DNA from: Bradyrhizobium sp. AS23.2
GTDB lineage: Bacteria; Pseudomonadota; Alphaproteobacteria; Rhizobiales; Xanthobacteraceae
Direction: 5' to 3'
Length of the DNA: 42,347 nt
NCBI RefSeq assembly: GCF_001908185.1
Contig: NZ_LGHM01000071.1
Coordinates: 1-42,347, forward strand
The notes beneath the pieces were generated by a model that was not told where the DNA came from, did not search any database, and saw nothing but the letters and a program-made list of their open reading frames with translations. Shown piece after piece: positions 6,806 through 14,494 of the stretch. Within the stretch, counting starts at the first letter, position 1; the number at the start of each line of letters is the position of its first letter. Position numbers and translations under genes: made by a program.

Positions 6806-7666
6806 TTAGGCAAATCGCCGCGCAAAGAAAACGCAGACGACCACGAGCACGGTCGCGGCGATCATGCTCCATGCGACCGGCTCATGCAGCAGGAAGCCGG
6901 CGAGCGCGAGGCCGAAGAACGGCTGGAGCTGCTGCAGCTGGCCGACGCGCGCGATGCCGCCGATCGCAAGGCCCCGGTACCAGAAGATGAAGCCGACGAA
7001 CATGCTGAAGACCGAGACGTAGGCGAGCCCGACCCAGGCGGGCGCACTGACGCCGCTCCATGTCGACGGCCAGGTCCAGAGCATGATCGGCACCATCAGC
7101 GGAAGCGCGAGCAGCAGCGCCCAGGAAATCACCTGCCAGCCGCCGAGGCGGCGCGACAGCGCGGCACCTTCGGCATAGCCGAGCCCGCACAAGACGATCG
7201 CGGCGACCATCAGGAGATCGCCCGTAAGTGATGTCGCGCCGTCGTTTGAGAGAGCAAAGCCGACCACCGTGGCGCTGCCGATCACAGCGAACAGCCAGAA
7301 CAGCGGCTGCGGCCGCTCGCCGCCGCGCAGCACGCCGAAGACCGCGGTCGACAGCGGCAGGAGCCCGATGAAGACGATCGAATGCGCCGAGGTGATGTGC
7401 TGGAGCGCGAGCGCGGTCAGCAACGGAAAGCCGACCACGACACCGACAGCGACGATGGTGAGCGAGGCGAGGTCCTTGCGCGCCGGCCGTGCCTGACGGA
7501 GCAGACCGAGCAGCGCCGCACCCAGCAGCGCAGCGATCACGGCGCGGGCGGAGGTCAGGAACAGAGCGGAGAATCCGCCAACCGCGACACGCGTCGCCGG
7601 CAACGAACCGCTGAAGATGATGACGCCGAGAAGCCCGTTGCCCCAGCCGCTGCCCGCAGATTGCAT
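6806..7666 (-). CDS. EamA (DMT superfamily) transporter
   Basis: A 286-residue inner-membrane protein with about ten hydrophobic helices arranged as two EamA repeats, a small-molecule exporter fold. The second repeat is clear in AWVGLAYVSVFSMFVGFIFW followed by YRGLAIGGIARVGQLQQLQP, a hallmark of this family. The substrate is not readable; relatives export amino acids or other metabolites. The start ATG (7664-7666) has an AAGG-like site upstream. It is divergent from a MocR-type regulator with about 108 bp between the starts. Such neighbours often control the transporter (family knowledge), so local regulation by the MocR protein is a fair inference. Confidence 0.9.
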   Translation of the reverse strand: MQSAGSGWGNGLLGVIIFSGSLPATRVAVGGFSALFLTSARAVIAALLGAALLGLLRQARPARKDLASLTIVAVGVVVGFPLLTALALQHITSAHSIVFIGLLPLSTAVFGVLRGGERPQPLFWLFAVIGSATVVGFALSNDGATSLTGDLLMVAAIVLCGLGYAEGAALSRRLGGWQVISWALLLALPLMVPIMLWTWPSTWSGVSAPAWVGLAYVSVFSMFVGFIFWYRGLAIGGIARVGQLQQLQPFFGLALAGFLLHEPVAWSMIAATVLVVVCVFFARRFA

Positions 7667-7724
7667 GTCGCCTTACCTTTTTTTGGACGGCGATACTCTG
7701 TCGTGGCCGATAGCGGAACCAGCG

Positions 7725-7741
7725 ACAATCCAGTACAATCC
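7725..7741. promoter_or_regulatory. Direct repeat ACAATCC, 10-bp period, candidate MocR operator
   Basis: ACAATCC occurs at 7725-7731 and again at 7735-7741, one helical turn apart, between divergent transporter and MocR genes. TACAAT within it (7734-7739) could double as a -10 for the regulator. MocR/GabR proteins commonly bind direct repeats (family knowledge). Binding here is inference. Confidence 0.5.
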
Positions 7742-7774
7742 GGCAAAACTGTATGGATATGGAAGGCGATACAC

Positions 7775-9205
7775 TTGGACGAAGAACCTCGCCCGAAGGG
7801 CCGCGGCGGAACGCGAACCTCCGATGTGATGAGCGTGATCCGCGCCAAGGTCGCGGGCCGCGCGCTCGGTGCCGGCGACCGCCTGCCTTCGATCCGCAGC
7901 CTTGCTACGACGATCGGCGTTTCGCCCTCCACGGTCGTCGAAGCCTATGACCGCCTCGCGGCCGAGGGCCTGATCCGTGCCCGCCGCGGCTCGGGCTTCT
8001 ATGTTTCGCCAACGTCCATGCCGCCGCTGGCGCTTGCCGAGGTCGAGCCGCGCCGCGACCGGGAAGTCGACCCGTTCTGGGTTTCCAGGCAATCGCTCGA
8101 TGCCGACGCCGCTGTGCCGAAGCCCGGCTGCGGCTGGCTGCCGCCGGAGTGGATGCCGGAGGCAGGCTTGCGCCGCGCCGCCCGCGCACTCGCCCGCGCC
8201 GATGAAAGCCTGCTGACCAACTACGGCAGCACGCGCGGCGCGTCGGTGCTGCGGCGGCTGTTGCTCGCGCGCCTTGCCGAAGACGCGATCGAGGCGTCGG
8301 TCGACCAGCTCATGCTGACGGGCTCGGGCACTCAGGCGACCGACCTCGTCTGCCGCTTCCTGCTCCGCCCCGGCGACACCGTGCTGGTCGACGATCCCTG
8401 CTACTTCAATTTTCGCGCGCTGCTCCGGGCGCATCAGGCCAGGATCGTCGGCGTGCCCTACACGCCGTCGGGCCCGGACGTCGCACGCTTCGAGCAGATC
8501 CTCGCGAGCGAACGGCCACGGCTCTACATCACCAATTCAGCGCTGCACAATCCGACCGGTGCGACGCTGTCGCTGCAGACCGCGCACCGGCTCCTGACCG
8601 CGGCAGGCGCGCACGATCTCACCATCATCGAGGACGACATCTTTGGCGACTTCGAACCGGAGCGTTCGCCGCGCCTTGCCGCGCTCGACGGGCTCACCCG
8701 CGTGATCCGTATCGGCAGTTTCTCCAAGACGCTGTCGGCGTCGGTGCGCTGCGGCTATATCGCCGCGCGCGCCGACTGGGTCGAGCATCTCGTCGATCTC
8801 CAGGTCGCAACAAGCTTCGGCGGCCCGGGCCCGGTCGCGACCGAGATCATCGCAAAAGTCCTGGCCGGCGGAAGCTATCGCAAGCACATGGACGAGCTCA
8901 GGCAAAAGCTCACGCGCACGCGGCGTGACGTGGGGCGCAAGCTCCAGGCCCTGGGGATCGAGCCCTGGCTGATGCCGCACGGCGGCTTCTTCCTCTGGTG
9001 CCGCCTCGCGGGCGGGCAGGATGCCACCGCGGTTGCGCGCGCGGCGCTCGAAGAAAACGTGGTGCTCGCGCCGGGCAACGTGTTCAGCGTGTCGCAGACG
9101 GCGTCGAATTTCATGCGGTTCAACGTCGCGCAAATGGACGATCCGCGGATGTGGGATGCGATGCGGCGGACATTGAAGGAAGCGGCCGGAACGAACGGCA
9201 GCTAG
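7775..9205 (+). CDS. MocR-type (GntR/aminotransferase fusion) transcriptional regulator
   Basis: A 476-residue fusion of a GntR-type winged helix (about 14-80: DRLPSIRSLATTIGVSPSTV then LIRARRGSGFYV) and a fold-type I aminotransferase domain (about 110-470). The pyridoxal-phosphate lysine is in the RIGSFSKTLSASVRCGY motif at Lys318. The IIEDDIFGDF and LHNPTGATLS motifs that hold PLP are also present. Such proteins act as PLP-dependent regulators, often of the gene next door. The frame is open upstream to 7382, but that part overlaps the divergent transporter. The TTG at 7775 has an ideal GGAAGG site 8 nt upstream, so it is chosen. A hairpin (9213-9229) follows the stop codon. Confidence 0.92.
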   Translation: MDEEPRPKGRGGTRTSDVMSVIRAKVAGRALGAGDRLPSIRSLATTIGVSPSTVVEAYDRLAAEGLIRARRGSGFYVSPTSMPPLALAEVEPRRDREVDPFWVSRQSLDADAAVPKPGCGWLPPEWMPEAGLRRAARALARADESLLTNYGSTRGASVLRRLLLARLAEDAIEASVDQLMLTGSGTQATDLVCRFLLRPGDTVLVDDPCYFNFRALLRAHQARIVGVPYTPSGPDVARFEQILASERPRLYITNSALHNPTGATLSLQTAHRLLTAAGAHDLTIIEDDIFGDFEPERSPRLAALDGLTRVIRIGSFSKTLSASVRCGYIAARADWVEHLVDLQVATSFGGPGPVATEIIAKVLAGGSYRKHMDELRQKLTRTRRDVGRKLQALGIEPWLMPHGGFFLWCRLAGGQDATAVARAALEENVVLAPGNVFSVSQTASNFMRFNVAQMDDPRMWDAMRRTLKEAAGTNGS

Positions 9206-9680
9206 AGCCCCATTCCGACGGAGTCGGAACGATAGGTTCGGTCGAACATCGTCGTAGATCACCTGGCTGCCGGCCGGCGGCGGGCTGTTGCTGGGTCGAA
9301 CCGCGCCGGTGGCACGTTCAACCTATCACCGAATCTGTGGGGGCTTTCCGCGACCTCACAACAAAAATGTCGAAAACAACCCCATGCACAGTAGCCGGCG
9401 GCTGCCGGCGCAAGGCCCGCTGCATCCGACAAACCATCTGATGCGGCGGGCAAAATTCCAAGAGCGGCGCACGCCGAGTGATGATGAGTTTGAATCGACG
9501 CTGGAGAGCGTTGTCGCCGACACTGCCGCCTGTTGCCGGTAACGCTTTCGGAGGTCGGCAGAGATAGGCGGCGATCGCAGTGTCGGCGAGTTTCGGATGA
9601 CGTCGCGCGTGGTTTGACTCGTCGGGCAAAACAGGGGCACAATGTCATCATTGCGGGTCGTGTAACCGACGATCGAACGG
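9206..9680. other. Gene-free stretch at the left edge of the accessory block
   Basis: It begins with a perfect 7-bp hairpin with a 3-nt loop (9213-9229, no T-run), which may end the MocR transcript. A second inverted repeat has 12-bp perfect arms, CGCCGACACTGC (9515-9526) and GCAGTGTCGGCG (9577-9588). Several short frames exist on both strands, none convincing. The stretch around 9366-9400 resembles intergenic repeat DNA I associate with Bradyrhizobium, from memory only. Confidence 0.45.
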
Positions 9681-10284
9681 TTACCCCACTTTCTGGTAAG
9701 GCGTGAAGAACTCGCGGTCGATGGTAAGTGCCCTCGTCTCGCGGATACCCAAGCCCTCCTCGATCAACAGCGCCAGCAGGCGGTCAATATCAACAAGCTC
9801 GATCGCCGTTGTGTTCTCGCGAGCCGCTTCTTCACGGGCGCCCTTGGTGAAGGTGCCCGTGGTCAGGAAGATACCGCGTTCGGAACGAACTTGGATTGCG
9901 CCGCGGAAGTCTCGGATTTCCTTTACCTGCACTGTCCTTGTATAGCGCTTGCATCGAAACATGACTTGGTCTGCACGAAGCGGTTGATGAGAAAGAAACC
10001 CTCACCGTCAATGTCATGATCGCCGGTTTTACCGCTAACCTTTAGGTTCTCGAACCCGATGTGCCGCAGTAAGCGCGCGCACAATTCCTCGAACACTTTG
10101 TCGGTGATGCCGCGCAGGATGCGGACAAGCCCCGTCTGGATTGCATCTTGATTGAGGTAGGCCTTCTCATCTGGTGCGCTCGCTCGGCCTCATCGACGGC
10201 CTTCTCGGTCTCGGTCGCCCCGGGCCCACTCGGCGCGCTGGAAGCCATCATGGCTAGACGAGAGATATCGGCGAAGCTAAGCAA
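9681..10284 (-). pseudogene. Mrr-type restriction endonuclease, frameshifted remnant
   Basis: Three reading frames on the reverse strand together spell the catalytic region of an Mrr-family (PD-(D/E)XK) endonuclease. The C-terminal piece (9681-9962) reads RDFRGAIQVRSERGIFLTTG then IELVDIDRLLALL, typical of Mrr. The middle piece (about 9957-10170) reads FEELCARLLRHIGFENLKVS then GKTGDHDIDGEGFF, the segment with the catalytic Asp. It joins the last piece only if one base is restored near 9957-9963. The upstream piece (MLSFADISRLA through EKAVDEAERAHQ, up to 10284) is in a third frame, with a shift near 10165-10175. The N-terminal DNA-recognition domain is mostly missing. Mrr enzymes cut modified DNA, so this is a dead defence gene. 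Confidence 0.8.
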
Positions 10285-10340
10285 AATGAAAAAGCTTATT
10301 GCTGAAATTATCGACTAGGCTCTGAAGCTTACAACGGAAA

Positions 10341-10844
10341 CTACCTTAGGCGTTGGACACCTATCGCCTTTGAGACGCCATCCACTTTCATTTTATAGCC
10401 GGCGCCTGCGGCATAAACCAACACCTTGGGCATGTAGGCGTAGTGGTACTCATAGTGGTATTCTGTCTGTTGCCAAATCTGTCCGTTGAGCAACTTGACT
10501 ACAGTTTCTCCTTCCCAGCCATTGAAGTCCTCATCGACCTGGGTTTCTATCACCCCCGTCCCACTGCCGGCGCTTAGCCGGTCTGCCCCTTTGGCGGCCC
10601 GATAACCCTGCTGGTACATTCTGATCAATGCCCCTCGCATCGCGTCTCGCTTCGCCAGAGGCATGGTAGAGATGCCAAGCTGCGCTTGTTCATCTGCGGA
10701 AAGCATTTGTTCCAACTGAATTGTATCTTCGGCTAAGGCGTGGTCGGTCAACAAAAGGGGGAGGCAAGCCGAGCCGAGAGAAGCTGCAATAAACGCACGA
10801 ACATGCGGGCGAAACAGAACCATCTGAAAACTCACCTGAGGCAA
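10341..10844 (-). CDS. Secreted protein of unknown function
   Basis: A protein of 167 residues from the first ATG, or 160 from the second (MVLFRPHVRAF...), with a signal peptide-like start: a basic n-region, then FIAASLGSACLPLLLTDHAL and an ALAED cleavage-like site. The mature part begins with a polar helical segment containing MLSADEQAQLG. It ends in a beta-rich region with GETVVKLLNGQIWQQTEYHY followed by more alternating His/Tyr and a VYAAGAGYKMKVDG strand. The His/Tyr pattern is striking, but I know no function for it. No catalytic motif is visible. It lies in the AT-richer block and follows the lipoprotein gene on the same strand with about 30 bp between, so the two may be one operon. 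Confidence 0.65.
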   Translation of the reverse strand: MPQVSFQMVLFRPHVRAFIAASLGSACLPLLLTDHALAEDTIQLEQMLSADEQAQLGISTMPLAKRDAMRGALIRMYQQGYRAAKGADRLSAGSGTGVIETQVDEDFNGWEGETVVKLLNGQIWQQTEYHYEYHYAYMPKVLVYAAGAGYKMKVDGVSKAIGVQRLR

Positions 10845-10874
10845 AAGGATTTGGAAGCTAACGGTATCTTCCGG

Positions 10875-11324
10875 TCATCCCTGTTTTTTGGCGCAAGCTT
10901 CAACTGCGAACGCACACTGCTCACCGCCAGTTAGAAGCCCACCGGTCGGCCCGGAATAGTTGACCTGACTAACAACGCCGCCCTGAATGACGATATTGAC
11001 TGTGCAGAAACGCGCGGTGCTAACGCCGGTTGCGGAGCCGAACGTGTTGACCGTGCCGGACACGTTGTTGCCGGAACGTGTTGCGTTGAAATTGCCATCG
11101 GTGCCCGCTACGACTGTCGTTGATCGGTAACCGTTCCCTGATGGATACGACCAAATCTCTGTTGCCCCTTCCGCAGCCTTTGATGCGGCTGGCCCCATGC
11201 AAGTAAAAACTTGCTCTTTGGTCATACCGACTATCGAGGCTTTTGCTTCCTGAGCGACTTGCGAACGCTGAATTGCACAACCAGCCAATGCGACGCTAAG
11301 CGCGCAGATTCCAAGAACACGCAT
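10875..11324 (-). CDS. Lipoprotein of unknown function, BamE/SmpA-like start
   Basis: A 149-residue protein with a lipoprotein signal: MRVLGICALSVALAGCAIQR, where the LAGC lipobox makes Cys16 the lipidated residue. After it comes ASIVGMTKEQVFTCMGPAAS, close to the 'G(M/V)T..QV....G.P' opening of BamE/SmpA-fold proteins. The rest is Gly/Asn/Thr/Ser-rich and beta-like (GNFNATRSGNNVSGTVNTFG), with three further cysteines towards the C-terminus. It is probably a periplasmic or outer-membrane-anchored protein; the role is unknown. A 15-bp palindrome (11368-11382) lies about 45 bp upstream of the start and may be an operator. Its likely operon partner is the secreted protein downstream. Confidence 0.72.
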   Translation of the reverse strand: MRVLGICALSVALAGCAIQRSQVAQEAKASIVGMTKEQVFTCMGPAASKAAEGATEIWSYPSGNGYRSTTVVAGTDGNFNATRSGNNVSGTVNTFGSATGVSTARFCTVNIVIQGGVVSQVNYSGPTGGLLTGGEQCAFAVEACAKKQG

Positions 11325-11367
11325 GAATTAGTCCCCCCCAACCCCAAGGGATTTTGCCTGGATTTAT

Positions 11368-11382
11368 GCAATTGGCAATTGC
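11368..11382. promoter_or_regulatory. 15-bp palindrome upstream of the lipoprotein gene
   Basis: GCAATTG-G-CAATTGC is a perfect inverted repeat with a 1-bp centre. It sits 44 bp upstream of the lipoprotein start codon, where a repressor could block transcription. The regulator is unknown. Confidence 0.35.
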
Positions 11383-11561
11383 AATTTCCTCCTAGTCCGG
11401 CCCCGATTTGGGCCGTGCCAGTCACCAGCAATGGGCAAACGGTAGGTGGCGGATGCACGGTGGGCCGTCGCCGGGGGCACCGAAAGGCAATCGAAACGCA
11501 TTGAAGCACGGTCGTTACACGACAGACGCAGTCGTTCGTCGGCAGGCTATAAGGGGTTAGT

Positions 11562-12098
11562 TTAGCTCTTGAATAGCAGGATTGCGCCAATTCCAATGCT
11601 GCCCAAGACCACAACTCCGATCCAGCCCCAAGCGTCCTTGATACCTTCGTCCTCGCTCGGCTCAAAAGCGGCACGGATCAGCAGCAAGGCAATAGCGATT
11701 GCGGCGGCAGTCTTGGCAATGTCTGACAGCGTCAGGCTCGCAAATGGTTGATGCGATATATCTTCCGGCCAATAGGCGTAGAGAAGTAGAAACAGTCCAG
11801 CATAAATTACTAAGCGCCCGAATATCCCGAACGGTCGCAGCCACTTTCTGCGCCTCTCATAAAGCTGAGCTTTTTCGTTGGCTTGACGCTCGAATTGCTG
11901 GAGCACTTCGGTAAGCGGCAACTCGGGTTGGGGAATTGGCGGCGGCTTTACATGAAGCGGGCTAGGTCTCTTCGGTAACCGGATTCCCATGGCGAACAGG
12001 ACCATGGCACCCAGCGCGATGAACGCAATGCCGACAACCTCGCTCACGGCGCAGTCCCGTTTTGCTGCTCGGCTATCTGCAACAGGCCAACAGCCCAT
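11562..12098 (-). CDS. Membrane protein of unknown function
   Basis: A protein of up to 178 residues with about four hydrophobic helices: VGIAFIALGAMVLFAMGI near the start, RLVIYAGLFLLLYAYW, KTAAAIAIALLLIRAAF, and WIGVVVLGSIGIGAILLF at the end. Between the first and second lies a cytoplasmic-looking loop that is Pro-rich (SPLHVKPPPIPQPELPL) and then helical and charged (EVLQQFERQANEKAQLYERR). I do not recognise the family. The GTG at 12045-12047 (VSEVVGIAFIALG...) may be the true start, since the first 17 residues are Cys/Arg-rich and overlap the end of the upstream gene region. It lies 8 bp after the DUF3037 gene on the same strand, so it may be a third member of the HipA-like/DUF3037 unit. 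Confidence 0.65.
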   Translation of the reverse strand: MGCWPVADSRAAKRDCAVSEVVGIAFIALGAMVLFAMGIRLPKRPSPLHVKPPPIPQPELPLTEVLQQFERQANEKAQLYERRRKWLRPFGIFGRLVIYAGLFLLLYAYWPEDISHQPFASLTLSDIAKTAAAIAIALLLIRAAFEPSEDEGIKDAWGWIGVVVLGSIGIGAILLFKS

Positions 12099-12106
12099 CA
12101 GCCTAG

Positions 12107-12898
12107 CTAATGAGGATGTGAGTTCTTGCGGATGTCTTCAATCAACATATCGAGCATTTCGAAATCGTAGAGCTTTACGAAATGCTCCCGCATCATTTGA
12201 TCTACAGCACTTCGAAATCGATTGTCGGTCGAAGCGAAGTCTCCAACAACGACTAGCTGCTTTGGATGTCCCAATTTAATCGAATATTGACGCAGCCATT
12301 GACCTACGACAGCCCGCTCGCTCGCACGCGCAAGCGCATCTGCACCGTTTCCATCCAAACGGACCGCATCGATAAGATTGTAGAACCCGTTCTGATAAGC
12401 ATACGGAGCTTCCACGGTCACGCCCTGAGGCAGCTGAACAGGCTCTGGCTTTTCTAAGAGCAAATCCACGCCAGCAACTTCAAACTTGTCCTTTAGTTCA
12501 GCTGCGACTTTTTTCCTGCGAGAACCGACCTCATCTTCCCCAACGAGTTGATCGAATAATTCGTCGATCTCTACCTGCGGCTCTCGTTCAACAAGAATGG
12601 ACTGGATACCGGCAATCCGTATCTTGTTCACGCGCGAGTTAGCAAACTTTGACAGTTCTCGGTGGTCAACGCCTTTGAGCGCACTCAAACGACCTGCGAA
12701 ATCCGTTTTGAGCAGATTGAGGTAGCCATGCGGCTGCTTTCCAAACATCCGCTCAACTCTGCGCAATCCATGACTAAACCGGACCAGCACCTCTTTCTTG
12801 CTTGGCAAAAACAAAGCAACGCCGATGTTGATATATTCAAGCCGCTCAGGCGCATCACTGTACTGCAGGAGCGCGTAATAGCCTTGTCGTTCAAACAT
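12107..12898 (-). CDS. DUF3037 family protein
   Basis: A 263-residue cytoplasmic protein. The start QGYYALLQYSDAPERLEYIN followed by IGVALFLPSKKEVLVRF is the DUF3037 signature (aromatic, then P...EY.NIGV.LF). The central part is charged and helical, and the C-terminal 70 residues (VVGQWLRQYSIKLGHPKQLV...VDQMMREHFVKLYDFEMLD) form a second mixed region longer than the minimal family. The function is unknown. DUF3037 genes are often found beside HipA-like kinase genes (family knowledge), as here: the kinase gene ends 11 bp before this ATG. A role as partner, antidote or target of the kinase is inference. Confidence 0.82.
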   Translation of the reverse strand: MFERQGYYALLQYSDAPERLEYINIGVALFLPSKKEVLVRFSHGLRRVERMFGKQPHGYLNLLKTDFAGRLSALKGVDHRELSKFANSRVNKIRIAGIQSILVEREPQVEIDELFDQLVGEDEVGSRRKKVAAELKDKFEVAGVDLLLEKPEPVQLPQGVTVEAPYAYQNGFYNLIDAVRLDGNGADALARASERAVVGQWLRQYSIKLGHPKQLVVVGDFASTDNRFRSAVDQMMREHFVKLYDFEMLDMLIEDIRKNSHPH

Positions 12899-12909
12899 GA
12901 CCCGCCTCC

Positions 12910-13713
12910 CTATAAACCAAGACCCGGATTCACCAACAACTTAGGTGGTAGATAGTCTGCCACTGCTCGTGCGCGGGCGAGAATTACATCTGCCCATGAC
13001 GCTCTCGCACTATCTGATATCGCCCATGCAGCAGGGATAGAAGCTATTATTTCGTGTACCGTAGCAGGTACTATCTGCCTAAGCTTACCCGCAGCGTCCA
13101 TCACCGCCCCTGAGTCAACTAAATCAGCAAATTCAGGGAAGTAGCCATACACTTCGTCGTCAGTCAGGAGGTATGGGTCGGATAGGCTATCTTCAACTCC
13201 ACTCTCGACGAAGGCCTGAGAGTGATCCAAGGCAGTAAGCTGGAACTTTGACGCAGAGCGGGTAAAGAACAGGTTATCGTAGTTGGGGGGATAGCCGAAC
13301 GGCTCTGGGGCGCACCGGTCGGCATTGCGAACCCAAGTATCGAAAACAATCAGCCTGGACACATCGGCAGGATTGCTAATCTTGCTGATGCCAGCGGCCC
13401 CGCTGAAACCGTCGACCTCTTTCGAGATAAAGGCCGGTCCGGCGAGGAGCGGGCCCCCATCGATCATGGGTATTTCAATTTCGCCGCTCAGATTGATAAC
13501 CGCAAATGGCGGGATGGGCAGGCCGAACCAATGCGCCAGCTCCCCCGCTACTAATTCTGCCGCCAAGCTCATATTGCCGGCGGGATTTCCCATGCCTTTT
13601 AGAAAGCCATTTCCGACGTTGGTAGCAACCAGAGCAACACGAGTACTCGTCTGGAAAGTCTCAATGACCCTTTTGACGCCATTCGGTTGCCAATTCGCTC
13701 CACAATACAACAT
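12910..13713 (-). CDS. HipA-like kinase domain protein
   Basis: A 267-residue protein of the compact HipA-like kinase type, without the N-terminal HipA subdomain. The ATP-side opening is visible in VGNGFLKGMGNPAGNMSLAA (Lys39), followed by ELVAGELAHWFGLPIPPFAV. The catalytic region reads VFDTWVRNADRCAPEP (Asp125, Arg129, Asn130, Asp132), then NYDNLFF (Asn147) and LTALDHSQAF (Asp163, His164), the order expected of the family. HipA toxins phosphorylate aminoacyl-tRNA synthetases, but compact relatives have no settled role. There is no HipB-like antitoxin next to it; its partner is the DUF3037 gene 11 bp downstream. A 5-bp hairpin (13721-13734) just upstream of the ATG may limit translation. Confidence 0.82.
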   Translation of the reverse strand: MLYCGANWQPNGVKRVIETFQTSTRVALVATNVGNGFLKGMGNPAGNMSLAAELVAGELAHWFGLPIPPFAVINLSGEIEIPMIDGGPLLAGPAFISKEVDGFSGAAGISKISNPADVSRLIVFDTWVRNADRCAPEPFGYPPNYDNLFFTRSASKFQLTALDHSQAFVESGVEDSLSDPYLLTDDEVYGYFPEFADLVDSGAVMDAAGKLRQIVPATVHEIIASIPAAWAISDSARASWADVILARARAVADYLPPKLLVNPGLGL

Positions 13714-13720
13714 ACCCAGC

Positions 13721-13734
13721 CCCGCAATAGCGGG
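13721..13734 (-). promoter_or_regulatory. Hairpin at the HipA-like gene's ribosome site
   Basis: CCCGC-AATA-GCGGG forms a 5-bp stem ending 7 nt before the ATG (13711-13713). On the transcript its second arm carries the G-run nearest the start, so the stem could mask the ribosome site. No experimental support. Confidence 0.3.
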
Positions 13735-13869
13735 AGTTGTATCTCAAGTCCTTTGGCAAATCACCGCATACCCGATCAGCAAAATGGGCACTCGCTGGGG
13801 ACGGTTTTGGGGACCTAGCTACGTGCCAGTGATTTTTTAGAACGATTTCAATATGATACTAATAAACCA

Positions 13870-13959
13870 TGGCGGAGAGGGAGGGATTCGAACCCCCGAT
13901 AGGCTTGCACCTATGCCGCATTTCGAGTGCGGTGCATTCAACCACTCTGCCACCTCTCC
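13870..13959 (-). tRNA. tRNA-Ser (anticodon CGA)
   Basis: Read on the reverse strand, a 7-bp acceptor stem GGAGAGG pairs with CCTCTCC, followed by discriminator G and an encoded CCA at 13870-13872. The anticodon stem CCGCA/TGCGG encloses the loop CTCGAAA, giving anticodon CGA (reads UCG). A long variable arm (GCATAGGTGCAAGCCTATC) marks a class II serine tRNA, and the T-arm GGGGGTTCGAATCCCTCC is normal. Its 3' end faces the AT-richer block to the left, the usual geometry for integration into a tRNA gene. Confidence 0.95.
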
Positions 13960-14093
13960 TTGGTGCGCCAAATCGGGGCAGGAACCCCTGTGGTCGGGGC
14001 GTGTAATAGGCGAGGATGGCGGGCCAGACAAGGCGCGAAAGGGGAAAATCCGCTGCCTCTTTCATCCCTGGTCTCATTCACGAAGGAACCGCC

Positions 14094-14494
14094 ATGGAGC
14101 ATCTGACGATCGAGGCCAATGGCGCCAATTTCCACCTGGTTCGCGCCGGGCGGGGGCAAACCGCTGCTTTTGCTGCATGGTTGGCCGGAATTCTGGCTGA
14201 CCTGGGAGCCGGTCATGGCGCGACTGGCGGACCGTTTCATGCTGATCGCGCCCGATCTGCGCGGCTTTGGCGACAGCGACAAGCCCGACGGGCCCAACGG
14301 GCCGGAGGGCCATGCGGCGGACATGCTGGCGCTGATGGATCGATTCGGCATCGCGCGATTCGGGGTGGTTGGCCATGATGTCGGCGGCCCCGTCATGCAG
14401 ACCCTCGCGCGGCAGGCACTTCCCGCATTGGGCAGATCCAGATCGCGCGGCAGCGGAAATCGCGGCGTTCTTTCAGCGTATCGGCTGGAGCTGA
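14094..14494 (+). pseudogene. Alpha/beta hydrolase (haloalkane dehalogenase-like), decayed
   Basis: Three frames together spell a broken alpha/beta hydrolase. From ATG 14094 the first frame gives [19 protein letters not shown]. After a frameshift near 14148 the second gives [20 protein letters not shown], then [15 protein letters not shown] and [18 protein letters not shown]. The family's C-terminal end, [20 protein letters not shown], follows directly in a third frame, ending at a TGA at 14492. About 150 residues of the normal protein, including the cap domain, are missing between the last two pieces. GHDVGG shows Asp in the nucleophile position, as in epoxide hydrolase and dehalogenase relatives. 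Non-functional. Confidence 0.85.

Noticed and set aside
5551..6825. 424-codon reverse-strand frame opposite the EAL gene
   Set aside because: Shadow of the EAL coding frame; no motifs.
7382..7774. Upstream extension of the MocR-type gene
   Set aside because: It overlaps the divergent transporter gene antisense, and the TTG at 7775 has an ideal ribosome site.
9206..13869. A second copy of the tRNA-Ser 3' end that would mark the other island boundary
   Set aside because: I looked for a repeat of the acceptor and T-arm sequence in this range and saw only short chance matches.
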